Assembly (NCBI GenBank): GCA_013350335.1
Contig: CM023539.1
Span: 25,041,043-25,105,042, forward strand
Source: Chimonanthus salicifolius
Lineage: Eukaryota; Streptophyta; Magnoliopsida; Laurales; Calycanthaceae
Length of the DNA stretch: 64,000 bases
Direction of reading: 5' to 3'
Shown: positions 1 through 9,863 of the stretch, piece by piece
Layout of the letters: every line of letters begins with the position of its first letter
Position numbering within the stretch: the first letter of the stretch is position 1
The notes under the pieces: generated by a model
The model's database searches: none
Seen by the model: only the letters and a program-made list of their open reading frames with translations
Told to the model about the DNA's origin: nothing
Position numbers and translations under genes: made by a program

Positions 1-220
1 ACGTAAATGCACTAACCCTGCAACACATTGTTATATACACAAATACGTGCGTTCCAATTGGAACCACGGTTCCACGGTATAAAATGACTGCATATGTCTC
101 TTTTACCATCATCGTCAATCGGGTACATCTACCCTTTATTTATCATTTACCACGTAAATGCACTAACCCTGCAACACATTGTTATATACACAAAGTACAC
201 AAATACATGTGTTCCAATCG
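1..220. repeat. Direct duplication, period about 151 bp
   Basis: A block beginning ACGTAAATGCACTAACCCTG at position 1 recurs nearly unchanged from 152. The first copy is cut by the window edge, so this may be the end of a longer array. No coding potential was recognised. Confidence 0.7.
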
Positions 221-924
221 AAATCACAGGTTGGAAACTAATCTATCGGAAGATCTCCAACTTGTTTACCAATTAGCCTCTAAGCACATAAGTGGATTCC
301 GTAGTCCGTTCTAAGATAGCTAAGCCTCGGCATCCTGCACTTTCTTATGTTCACGTTTCACATATAGAAACAATTTTCATCCCGTTACGTGTGAACAGTG
401 TCGGTATCGCGTTCTGGTCTCGTTCACATCTCTTCCATCAATATACTAACCCGGCTCCCCATTCATTGCGTAGAACCAATGGTATAGGATGTTAAGTTTA
501 AAATGTAATATGCCATGCATTTAACAAAAACAGTGTACTTGAATCTCCTCACCGTAAACTGGTGAGTGTTTTTGAGTGAACTATCAAAAACGATTAAAAT
601 TGTATAAATACATGGTCTAAAAACTACGATCTTATAAGCTATCTCTTATATTTTTCTCATTTTAATCTCCCCTTAAATCGAGAAAGTCAAAACGTACAAG
701 TGTACGTTGAAGAGTAAAAGCTCGGTGGCAATGCGTGCGATAATACACACTAAAAGAATATCAACATTCCAAATGGAAGCAAAACTGACCAAAAAGTAAT
801 AAAATAAAACAACACCGAGAACGGAGTGTTTTAAGAAGAGTCGGCATACAAAACACAGAGAAAATAAAATTCAGTGCATGTCTCGTATTATCAACGGGTG
901 ATCGTTACCTCGATGTATGGAGAC
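221..924. other. Non-coding, nothing recognised
   Basis: AT-rich sequence without a convincing ORF, terminal repeat or known family signature. The short open frames here look random. Confidence 0.5.
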
Positions 925-936
925 CAAGGTTGTCAA

Positions 937-969
937 AATCACACGAGTCGCAAGTCGACTCGTGTGATT
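937..969. repeat. Perfect inverted repeat, 14-bp arms, 5-bp loop
   Basis: AATCACACGAGTCG is followed by CAAGT and then by its exact reverse complement. It lies just inside the left end of the candidate transposon, so it may be a subterminal hairpin. Confidence 0.85.
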
Positions 970-1837
970 CGAATTGAGTCGAGTGTTCACCCGACTCAAA
1001 TCGGACACCATATCGACCAATGATGATTATCACACGTTTTTTTGTTCAACTCGTGACTCGTACGAATCGAATCGTAGTATCGTAGAGTTGCTCGATACAA
1101 AATTTTGTTGGCAAAATTTTCGCATGGGATTATGAAACGGCTTTTGCATGGCCATTTAAGTAAGTAATCTGTTTATTGGCCTAAATTCTCAAGAAAATCT
1201 CATTCATTGGCCTACATCATTGACAGAAATCTCTCGAGACTCCAAAGCCTCTACAACGTCATTCGTTAACCTCTGAAACTTCTCCCAAGCCTCATACCCT
1301 TCGCAAGCCATCTGCGACTCTCTCCAAGGATTCGCAAGTCTTTGCAACTGCCTCCTACCCTTCGCAAGCCATATGGAAGTTGGTACAAGCATTCGCAACT
1401 CAGTGTTAAGTTCTCCATGCAGTCGCAAGCCTTTGATTCTTCTCTTCCAGGTATGGGTTCTTTTTCTTTCACTGTTTTCCAATTCCATAACTATGTTTTT
1501 CGCAATTCTTCTTCTCCTCTTTCTCATGTTTTGTTTTTCTTTTTTTTTCTCTTCGTCTGCAAATCTTATTCTCTTTTCTTTCTCTGTTTTCGTTTTTCTT
1601 CTCTTTTCTCTGTTTGTTTCTTCTCTTTTTCTATTTGTTTCTCCTATTTATGATTCGCAGGTCCTTTGTTTTTCCCATTTATGATTCACAGGTCCTCTAT
1701 TTTTCCTTTATATGATTCGCAGGTCCTCTGTTTTTCTATTTCTGTTTGATTGACTTGTTGACCTATGTAATGCTATATGTATGAAATACGTTTCATGAAA
1801 TAAAAATAGAATTATGGAAGATTGCACTGTAAACTAT

Positions 1838-1945
1838 TATACACCATATAGTATACTGTTACAGTGCATACTGTATGGTGTACAATATACTGTATGAATA
1901 ACAGTATATTGTTATACAGTATACAGTATTGTATATTGTTACGTA
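1838..1945. repeat. Cluster of TACAGTAT / ATACTGTA palindromic motifs
   Basis: TATACTGTTACAGTGCATAC and variants repeat in both orientations, giving overlapping small hairpins. A related motif recurs near 3000-3030 at the other side of the candidate transposon. Confidence 0.6.
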
Positions 1946-2828
1946 TAACACTATAACAGTCAATGTCACACATACCGTTCTCGGGATATTAACGGCAACT
2001 GATAATAACGGGATATTTTCAAATTCTCAAATTTTTAAAGAGAAAATCTCGTGGAAAATATAAATAAATAAATATATATATATATATAATAATAAATAAA
2101 TAATTCTCATCTAAGGTTGAGAAAAGAATATCATACAATTCTACACGAGTTCATTGTTAAATACCATATCAAAGTCATCCACAGTAGAAATAACATTAAA
2201 AGACACAATCATCTATCAAAAAGGTCTAATTTGAAGTTTCAATTAACAAATCATCAAAAGTAAATAGTATCATTAACATCAAGAAGTATAAAAAATAACA
2301 TCAAATGTTTTTTTTTATAAAATGAGGTAATATTAATAAGTCTTTCTTTATTTTACATGTTCTTATATAATTTTTTTTTAAATATTGACATAAAATAGGA
2401 AACAAAAATTCAAATTTATACAATCTAATTTTTTTTTTTTATATTTATATCATAATTTATAAAATTGGACATTTCAATCATCAAATAAAAATTTCAAATC
2501 TTTTTTCTATTTTTGTTAATTTTATATTCTTTATTTCTTTAATATTCACATAAAAAAATATATTAAATATTTTATCATATTAATTACCAATATAAAACTA
2601 TAATAATTTTATAAATAAAAATAGCATGGCCTCAATAGAATGAACTCAAGACATCAAGAATGCAATATCTATGTAAGTATTTAAAAGGTTCTAATTAATC
2701 AATAGTGTCAACAAATGTGAGGGGGGACTTTTGGTATTCTGACTTTTCCTCGGTAAATACATGCACGAGTGCTTGAGTGGCTTTGGCTTTTCATTTTCAT
2801 GCATAGAGGATTTCGAATAAAACACATT

Positions 2829-2862
2829 TTTTAACGCGAGAAAATCATTTCTCGCGTTAAAA
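2829..2862. repeat. Perfect inverted repeat, 15-bp arms, 4-bp loop
   Basis: TTTTAACGCGAGAAA, loop ATCA, then the exact reverse complement. The CG-containing arms stand out in strongly AT-rich surroundings. Flanking CACA and TGTG can extend the stem with a small bulge. Confidence 0.85.
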
Positions 2863-3289
2863 GTGTGGTATTAACGCTAATTCCACAATAAAAACGGCTT
2901 TGACAATTAAAAAAAAAAATGTTTTTTTATCGCGTGAATGATATTTTCTCGAGAAATTTGCGGTAAAATCCAATTTACCGCCGATATTTGTTACTTCGAT
3001 AACAGCATACTGTTATACAGTATATATACTATTTATTGCACTATGAAAACTCAACTGACTTTTTATTGCACTATGAAACTCAACTGACTAGGTATACGCA
3101 TTTTGATGTAATTTTGAATTGGTACATTTTGTCATATATTCATGTGTTCGCATATTTACTTGTATATTATGATGAATTGAATAAAACGTTATGAATCTTA
3201 CGATTTTACGATTCACGATTCACACCCCTAGACCGATAGATTCATGATACGATTCGTTTTTTTCCAACTTTGATTGAGACTGGTCCAGC

Positions 3290-4706
3290 AAATAAAAAGA
3301 AAAGCAGTTTCTATCCACAACTAATCTTACACAGTATTTAAACATTCATTTGCATAAAAATAAACACCAAAGTGGTCAAATACATGATATTTTATCCAAA
3401 CAAATCATTTTTGCAATTTTTGAAAATTTTACAAAAATTACCATTTTGCCCCTGGATTATTCAAAAATGTCAAAATGGGCATACTATTCGACGAGTCGAA
3501 CAATTCCACTAAATCTTCTGTGGATTTTTCGATGGGTCGAATTGTTTTCCACTTAGTGGAGCGTTTATCCATTTTTCGGATATTTTCTTCTTCGATTTTT
3601 CTAGGAAAATCTACGTAGTATTTTTCAGTGAAATTTTAACCAGAGTTTCCTTTATAAATGATCTACAAAATAAAATTTTGAAATGGGGAAGAATACAACC
3701 TAAAGCCTCCAAAAAAATTAAGCAGAATCAACACTAAAAGTTCACTGGAAGTTGAGTTGCAGAAAAAGGAAGTGAAGAACAGAGAAGAACAAAGAGCAGA
3801 GAAGTAGAAAGCAGCGGTGGGTTTTCTAAGTTTTAAACTGAACTCCATGCATCTATTTATAGCCTGAGATTGGAAAGCAACTGAAAGACCCCAGCCATTG
3901 GATCTAAGGCATGAGGTGGAGGGAGGGTGGATCTCACTAGCCATTTCCAAACTTTCTTCCTCATTTTCTTTTTCTAAAAATCAAATAATTCATTTTTCTA
4001 CCTTCATAGTTAAGCAAAGAAATTTGGGCATGTTTTGAAAATCCTACGACAAAATCCAACACCGCAGTCAGGTTGAGAATGCGGGGTTTACTTAGTGTGG
4101 CAAAGTCAGATTTTTATTTTGATCTTGAAATCCCTTCTTTTTGTCGAAATTGAATATTTTAAATAATGGACGGTCCACATTCTCAGAGTTTTGACGCTAT
4201 AAATCGGGCGTTGAAAAATGGCGAATCAAAAGTCTAAAAATGTCAGAGTTTGATAAAATACAGATTAACTCCGATAAACTTTTGCAAATTTTTGGTTCAC
4301 CGGGTATTTGAAAAATCGGGGTTTTGTAAATTTTCTCGATAATGCTCGTAAATAATATGCGGTTTGAGGAAACTTCGGAAAAATCCGAGAACACCACTGA
4401 GTTCAATACTCAAAGTCATAGCATTTGAGTGAATTTCATGGTCTAATCTTATCAGAAGAGTGGTTTTACACACTCCAATAATTTTCAAGGTACTATTCAT
4501 GATTTTCCCCAAATGGTATTTATGAAAAGACAATTTTGCCCTCCAAACTTCAACGAGCCGGATCACTGAGTTAACGAGCTCAGATTGGGTCAAATTTGAG
4601 CTTTTCGGAAAGCTCACTCAGCGCTCTACACTGTTAACCGGTCACAACGCACGATTAACGGTCTGAAATATACGCATTAGACCAAATCAAGGGTCAGGGT
4701 CTCACA
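3290..4706 (-). mobile_element. Truncated long LTR, G family, minus orientation
   Basis: Read on the minus strand this begins TGTGAGACCCTGACCCTTGA. It then follows the same order of sequence blocks as LTR G (31121-34490): GACCGTTAA, a GTTAACTCAGTGATCC block, a GGAGGGCAAAATTGT block, an ATCATGAATAGT block and a CTCAGTGGT block. Similarity is clear but diverged. The other end is cut off by the candidate transposon at 925-3275. No coding sequence belongs to it. Confidence 0.65.
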
Positions 4707-5213
4707 AATTCGAGATGGTTTCATCCTAAAAAAAGTATATATGGGGCAAGGCTTTTGCTTTTGTAAGAATAGGATGAAGCTCAACTGAATCAAGCTTTTA
4801 CTACTTTGAATGGTGTCATTTATAGAAACAAGAAGTTGTTGGTCAAAAAGGCAAGATTTTGGAAAGGCGGTGAAGGTGATATTCATGGTAACAAAGGTCA
4901 AGCATTTTTTTAGGGAGCAAGAAGTGTAGGGGCAGCCTATTTTTTGAAGTTACGTGCAACGATGTGGGAAAATGGAGCACCAAAAGGAGGGGTAAGAATA
5001 TTTGCTTTGTATCTAATGCGCAGATGTTAAAGGGACATGAGAACAAGAAGCAGTTGTCAAACAAAAGTCTTTTTGATATTTTGAGAATAGGCTCACCTGA
5101 AGCAAATTGGGAGTGATGGGAAAAAGCATTGATAATTTGTCAAAGGTATATGGTCTACCGATTTTGTGAGGGATTTCCTCATTTCTTATAGTGGGTAATA
5201 GAGGTTAGGTGGG
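4707..5213. other. Possible decayed coding sequence, unrecognised
   Basis: Several short plus-strand stretches have protein-like codon composition but are broken by stops and frame changes. They lead towards the open frame at 5214. I cannot assign a family. Confidence 0.25.
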
Positions 5214-5633
5214 TTGGAGATGAATCCCTTAATGTTTTTCTCAAAGGAGATATCAAGAACAACTTTAAGGAGTAGATTTGTGGGGAAAGTGACCTTTTTG
5301 TCCCTAGAAGAGGGATTGTTGATAGCATGCCCTTCAAGAAGGCATGTATGGACATGGATTGATGGAGAAGGTCTAATTGCATCTGACGACTTAGATCTAG
5401 AAGAAACTATTGCAAATGCTGCAGAAACGGTTGTGAGAAAGATAGTTCCAGATTTAGAAGCAATCATGCATGAAGAAAGACTGGTGGAAACCATAAATCC
5501 ATCAGAGTATCATGTTGAGGACATTGAACAATTATACAGACCATATGTAGACCATGTACGGGCAGAATTTGTACAAAGAAAGTGTTATAGTCAAATTATT
5601 TTGACTAACATTGTGTTTGACAGGAACCCATAG
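5214..5633 (+). pseudogene. Unrecognised ORF, 139 codons, probable gene or element remnant
   Basis: An open frame of 139 codons with a balanced, acidic composition in its second half (runs such as SDDLDLEETIANAAE and HVEDIEQLYRPYVDHVRAEF) reads like real former coding sequence rather than a chance ORF. I do not recognise a domain. The upstream plus-strand sequence looks like decayed coding sequence in changing frames, and the frame closes at 5631 with no obvious continuation apart from a short open stretch at 5723-5920. It could be a fragment of a retroelement gag or of a captured host exon. No function is proposed. Confidence 0.3.
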
Positions 5634-7084
5634 GATTCTATAAAGAGGGGACATGATTTTATTGCTTTCATAAACCATCTCTACCACATGCATCGAAGCG
5701 GCAAAGAAAATGGTGGCTAAGAATGCAACATGATATCGCGCTCACAAACCAATTAAACTCGAGGGAAATTTTCTTCCAACCAGGAGAGAATAATGAAGCC
5801 ATCAGAAGCTTCAATGGACCTATTGCAAATCATGAGGACTCCTTAGAAGATGGTAGATCCAATCTGAATTTATTTGCTAGAGCTTTGGCTTCAACTGCAT
5901 CGAAGAACAGATGGTGGTAAGAGAGAACCTCGTGAGCTTTCCAACGCATCAAATTTCACATCAACCAAAGTCTAAATGAGAGATATCAACCAAACAACAT
6001 TGTATGCTAATTTGGACTTCGAAATGGCACTAATTAGGACCCATTGCCTGCATAACCACACGGATGAAAATCCACCTCATCAGCCACCTCAATTGCACAC
6101 ATGACAAAGCCACATGGATGATGACATGACAAGAATCTCACCAAAGAAGTAATTCTTTGGGCGCATGGAGCAAAGGAGAGTAAAGTTTCTTTTTGGAAAC
6201 TCCAATTTAGCAAGGGAATCTGACGCAGGACACTAAATTGTGTAAACCTAAATGGCTAAATTGATGCAGGAGACAAAATAAACAGTAACCCTAGGAGACT
6301 AATGCAAATAAGATGGATTGCAATGACTATGATCAAACATGCTATGGCTGAAATTAAGATTCAGTTGCAATTTAAGAATATAACCCTGTCACAAATAATC
6401 AAGCAATTCTTGGAATCAAATATAAATGACTATAAAATAATCCAAACCAAGCCACGTTCGCAGTGAGGATCTCTCAAAACAAAGGGGTTTGTCAAATCCC
6501 ACAAACATGTAGATCTTTCATCAGAAATGGGGCTCAAGTTGGCTGTTTGACAATAATATGGAAGCGGAAACTTTAGGACAGCAGCAATATGTTCCCTTGA
6601 ATGTGTGGGACGGCAAAATAGGTGTTCTTTGGTGGGGAGGCAGCAGTGTATAACAAGACATGGGGCTGTTAAGGTTTGGGATAGAAGTTTAGGGACACAA
6701 GAAGGTGGCGGTGGGAAAGACGAAAAAAAGGAGGATTTAGGGTTTGGGGATTAGCGATTAGGGTTGGGGTTTAAGAAGATGGCTAGCATTAGGGTTTAGA
6801 TGTGGACTAGGGGGTTAGGGTTTAGAGGAGATGGCTAGTAGAGGGGAATGTACGAGGCGGCCAAGGCTAGGTTTAATTGATTAGGATGGGACGGCAACTC
6901 AAGAAAGGGAAAAGGGGAGACTCGAAGATATCGGGTTAGGTCTTGGAGAGGGGATGGGGCTGGAAACACAAGAGAAGAAAAAAAGGAAGGTCAAAAAGGC
7001 TAGGGCTTCAAAAGAAAAGAAAAAAAAAAAAAAGGAAGAAGAAAGAGAAGAAGAAGATGTGTGGATCATAAGATGTTCGGTCAT
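5634..7084. other. Non-coding, unassigned repeat-like DNA
   Basis: No gene was recognised. Between 6730 and 6830 there are scattered TTTAGGG/TTAGGG-like motifs. From 6960 to 7060 the plus strand is purine-rich with a poly-A run, that is, pyrimidine-rich on the minus strand. This may be a former promoter or leader of a minus-strand element. Confidence 0.4.
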
Positions 7085-7098
7085 GGCCGAGATTACCG

Positions 7099-7230
7099 TA
7101 TGAAGGTGGACCTTCCGTCTTTCAATGGACAGTTGTTGTGCACCCGCGTCCTTCAGGTAGATTATGAAGGTGGACCTTCCTTCCGTCTTTCAATGGACAG
7201 TTGTTGTGCACCCGCTTCCTTCAGGTAGAT
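7099..7230 (+). repeat. Tandem duplication of a gypsy gag start, about 64-68 bp
   Basis: The segment encoding MKVDLPSFNGQL occurs twice in direct succession. The second copy carries an extra TTCC. The duplicated block lies in the remnant polyprotein described next. Confidence 0.75.
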
Positions 7231-7810
7231 TATGATCGAAGTCCACCAACACTTGAGAAGCAAGAATCTTTCCTCCTAGTCAACTGCATCAAGCAGGAAT
7301 CGCTAGAGACGGGCAAAGTCTTGGAACCGGTCGCACATGAGTCAAAGTCGGGATTAATGCTCGTTCCATCGGAGAACATCGTCTCTCAACAGTTGCAGCC
7401 TATGCAAGCACCACAAACAATATCATTGTTGGAAAATGAGCCACCAGCGTTGCCGGAATTACAAAAGATGCAACCAGCGAAGGACGATCTACCATTGGTG
7501 TTGCAACTGCCACAGTCGTCACAAGCATCACAGAAGATGGAATCGATCAAGCGTGAGCGCCATTTGTTCTCTACGGACGCCAAGCCACTCCTCTTTGTCG
7601 TTGAAGAGATCTTGCATCAAGCCACCCCTATTATCAACGTGGAACCACAAACACATAATGAACTTCTTGACAACAAAACTCATGATGAAGGGCTAACTAA
7701 TATGCTCGTCATGCTTGAACCTTCAAAATATAAAGAAAGAATCATCAAGTACCGGAGGTTCTCTCATTGGATACGAACTCGAGGATGAGTTCCTTTCAAC
7801 CACGGGGGAC
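7099..7810 (+). pseudogene. Ty3/gypsy polyprotein remnant, gag start joined to pol end
   Basis: The encoded MKVDLPSFNGQ resembles the start of the conserved gag region in plant Ty3/gypsy polyproteins. Near 7770 another frame encodes YELEDEFLSTTGD followed by a stop, resembling the usual C-terminal end of such polyproteins. It is followed directly by a purine tract (CACGGGGGAC) and an LTR-like start. Between them is a 195-codon open frame (7201-7788), rich in Gln, Pro and Leu, that I cannot assign. Protease, reverse transcriptase, RNase H and integrase motifs are absent. So this is an internally deleted, non-coding-competent copy. Recognition rests on short motifs only. Confidence 0.55.
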
Positions 7811-8484
7811 TGATGTAGCACGTGTCCAACTCAAGCTGAGTCCACTAATGTGTCCAACTCAAGCAAGTCATGTGCCAGCCGAGTCCAACAAGGACTCTCA
7901 CCAAACACAGTTGTACAAGCAAAACAGTTCATCCGATATACCATTTAAGAAACGAAAACCTCTCCCTACCTTTTCTTCTTTCTCGTTCTTTTCTCCCTTC
8001 TCTTCTTCATCATCTCACCTTGTACAGTGCTCCCTCCATTCATCATCTTCTTCTTCTTCTATTCTTCCCCTTCTTCCTCTCGTTCCTGCACTCCCCGCTG
8101 TGGACGGTGCTCCATAGCCTCACCACCTGTAACCTGTAGCCACCACCCGACCTATTGCAGCCTCCGTGCCTGTTGCAGCCAGTCTTCACCTGTTTCTGCT
8201 CACCCAAGTCTATTGTCTAGCGTCCAAGCATTCCTCCTCATACACGTCGTGTTCCCGTTTCAATCACACCCAGCTACTGCAGAGGATTCCCAGCGGGATG
8301 TCTGGACTAAAAGGTCAATCAGATCTTCCCAAATCTAGCCCAGCCACCGTCCATTGTTTGTCTGTCCGAAACCTGTCCAGGTCATCCGTATGCCTTCCTA
8401 GACTACCATTGTTGTCGTCCGGCTTTAAGTCGTCTCACCCAAAACTTTCTGTTGCTTCAAAGTCTACTATCTACTTTTGTATCA
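7811..8484 (+). mobile_element. Probable Ty3/gypsy 3' LTR
   Basis: It starts TGATGTAGCACGTG directly after the purine tract. The TGATG start is shared with the solo LTR at 57472-58533. The interior is rich in C and T. The end at TGTATCA is tentative because no target duplication was found. Confidence 0.45.
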
Positions 8485-9863
8485 AAAAATCTATTTGAAG
8501 TAAAATTTTCATTGGCTACTTAACTTTTCAATGCACACTTTATTAAATTGATGATAGGATGTTGGTTGCATGAAGTGATTGTTCTATATTTGTTGTTTTA
8601 TTGTATTTTATACATTAGAAATGCATGGATTGGAAATAATTTCACTATTCTCCTTCTTTTAAGAATTTTTAAATTTCTTTGTAATATTAAGAAATTGTAA
8701 AAAAAAATTATGATTTACGATATCATTTAAAATATGATACATTTTGAAGCCTACTACAATTTACAATATGATTTCGACTTTAAATGCACAGTAATGGGAA
8801 AGTAGGAAAGCTAGGAGGTGAGAAGTCTTCAAGGTTTCTCAAGGAGAATGGGGATGTTACAAAAAGACAAGGAGAGATGGTGTTATTTTATTAGAAAATA
8901 ATGTCAAGAATTCTTATTCTTATGAGATGATCACATTCCTTACTTTGGGCACTAGTGATGGGTCTCCAATTCTTAACTTCTTTAGACGATCTAGGTCTAG
9001 TTCGAATGACTACTCTTCTAGGCCCGTTGCTTCCTCAACTGGGCCCAAGTTACGTGGGAGGCAGCTCAATTGCGTTGGGCCAAGACCTATTTTGAATGTC
9101 AACTCATCTTTTGGACCTAGTGCCTCCACGGGAGGGCCTGAACTAATTGGGAGGGTTGGCTGGGCTAGGCCACGGTCCATTTTAGGTTCCACTCGTAGGA
9201 TTGGCATGTCATCCAAATTACGGCTCATGGAAGGAATGTGGTTCTTCACTGGGGCCATTCAAGGTGTCGACGGTGGACTGTCTGGTTAAAACTTAAAACT
9301 TAAGTGGAACCAAGTAGTGATGAGAGATTTAAAGTGTCCGAGTCAAAGGTGTTAAGGGACGTTACCTTCAAGGTTTAAAGGATCAAGTGAATAAAATAAA
9401 TGAAAGCATTAAACCTCCACTTAGGCCACCACCAAGTATAATAGCTTAGAGAGCCAATAGCACAGTTGATGATTGCTCATTGTACAACCAAAAGGTTACG
9501 AGTCCAAGTCACTTCACCATCTAACAAAAAATTATAAAAAAGGAAAAACACAATAACAACAGCAAATCCATGAGATGTGAAATAATAGTTCAACTAGTTC
9601 AAAGTAGAGTCCTTATTCATGTATAGCTTTTAGTATCATGTTTTCTGTGTCCACAAGCATGGAAGAAACTAGGCCAAAGTTGGGTCCTGATATCTCTACA
9701 GTTTTTGGTGTGAATCTTCTCTCTCATTTTGAGAAAGGAATGGTAATAAAACTCACATACAAAAGAGTCTATGTCTACAATGGAAGGGAGTTCATGTAAA
9801 TCATTTTACTTGTACTTTGTTCCTTTAAAAGAAAAAGGGTCATAGTAAACTACTAAAACAAAC
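8485..9863. other. No recognised gene; may be intron of the PDI-like gene
   Basis: AT-rich sequence that would lie in intron 3 if the PDI-like gene continues beyond the window. A 120-codon plus-strand frame at 8927-9289 contains a loose internal repeat (two blocks of GP...GR...ARPRSIL type) but matches nothing I know. I did not call it a gene. Confidence 0.4.

Larger units (their letters stand above)
925..3275. mobile_element. Candidate non-autonomous DNA transposon, very AT-rich
   Basis: The left end reads CAAGGTTGTCAAAATCACAC. The right end, read on the minus strand, contains CAAAGTTGGAAAAAAACG, which gives an imperfect inverted terminal match. GAGAC lies immediately outside both ends (920-924 and 3276-3280), like a 5-bp target duplication. 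The interior has no transposase-like ORF and holds several strong hairpins. Sequences just inside both ends are rich in short CGATTC/GAATCG-like motifs. The superfamily cannot be assigned from these ends and the boundaries are inferred. It cuts into the LTR fragment on its right. Confidence 0.4.

Noticed and set aside
6730..6830. Telomere-like TTTAGGG motifs
   Set aside because: The motifs are irregularly spaced and degenerate, with no run of consecutive units. They do not form an interstitial telomere array.
8927..9289. 120-codon frame with loose internal repeat
   Set aside because: No recognisable family, no splice or promoter context, and an antisense frame is also open. Kept only as a remark.
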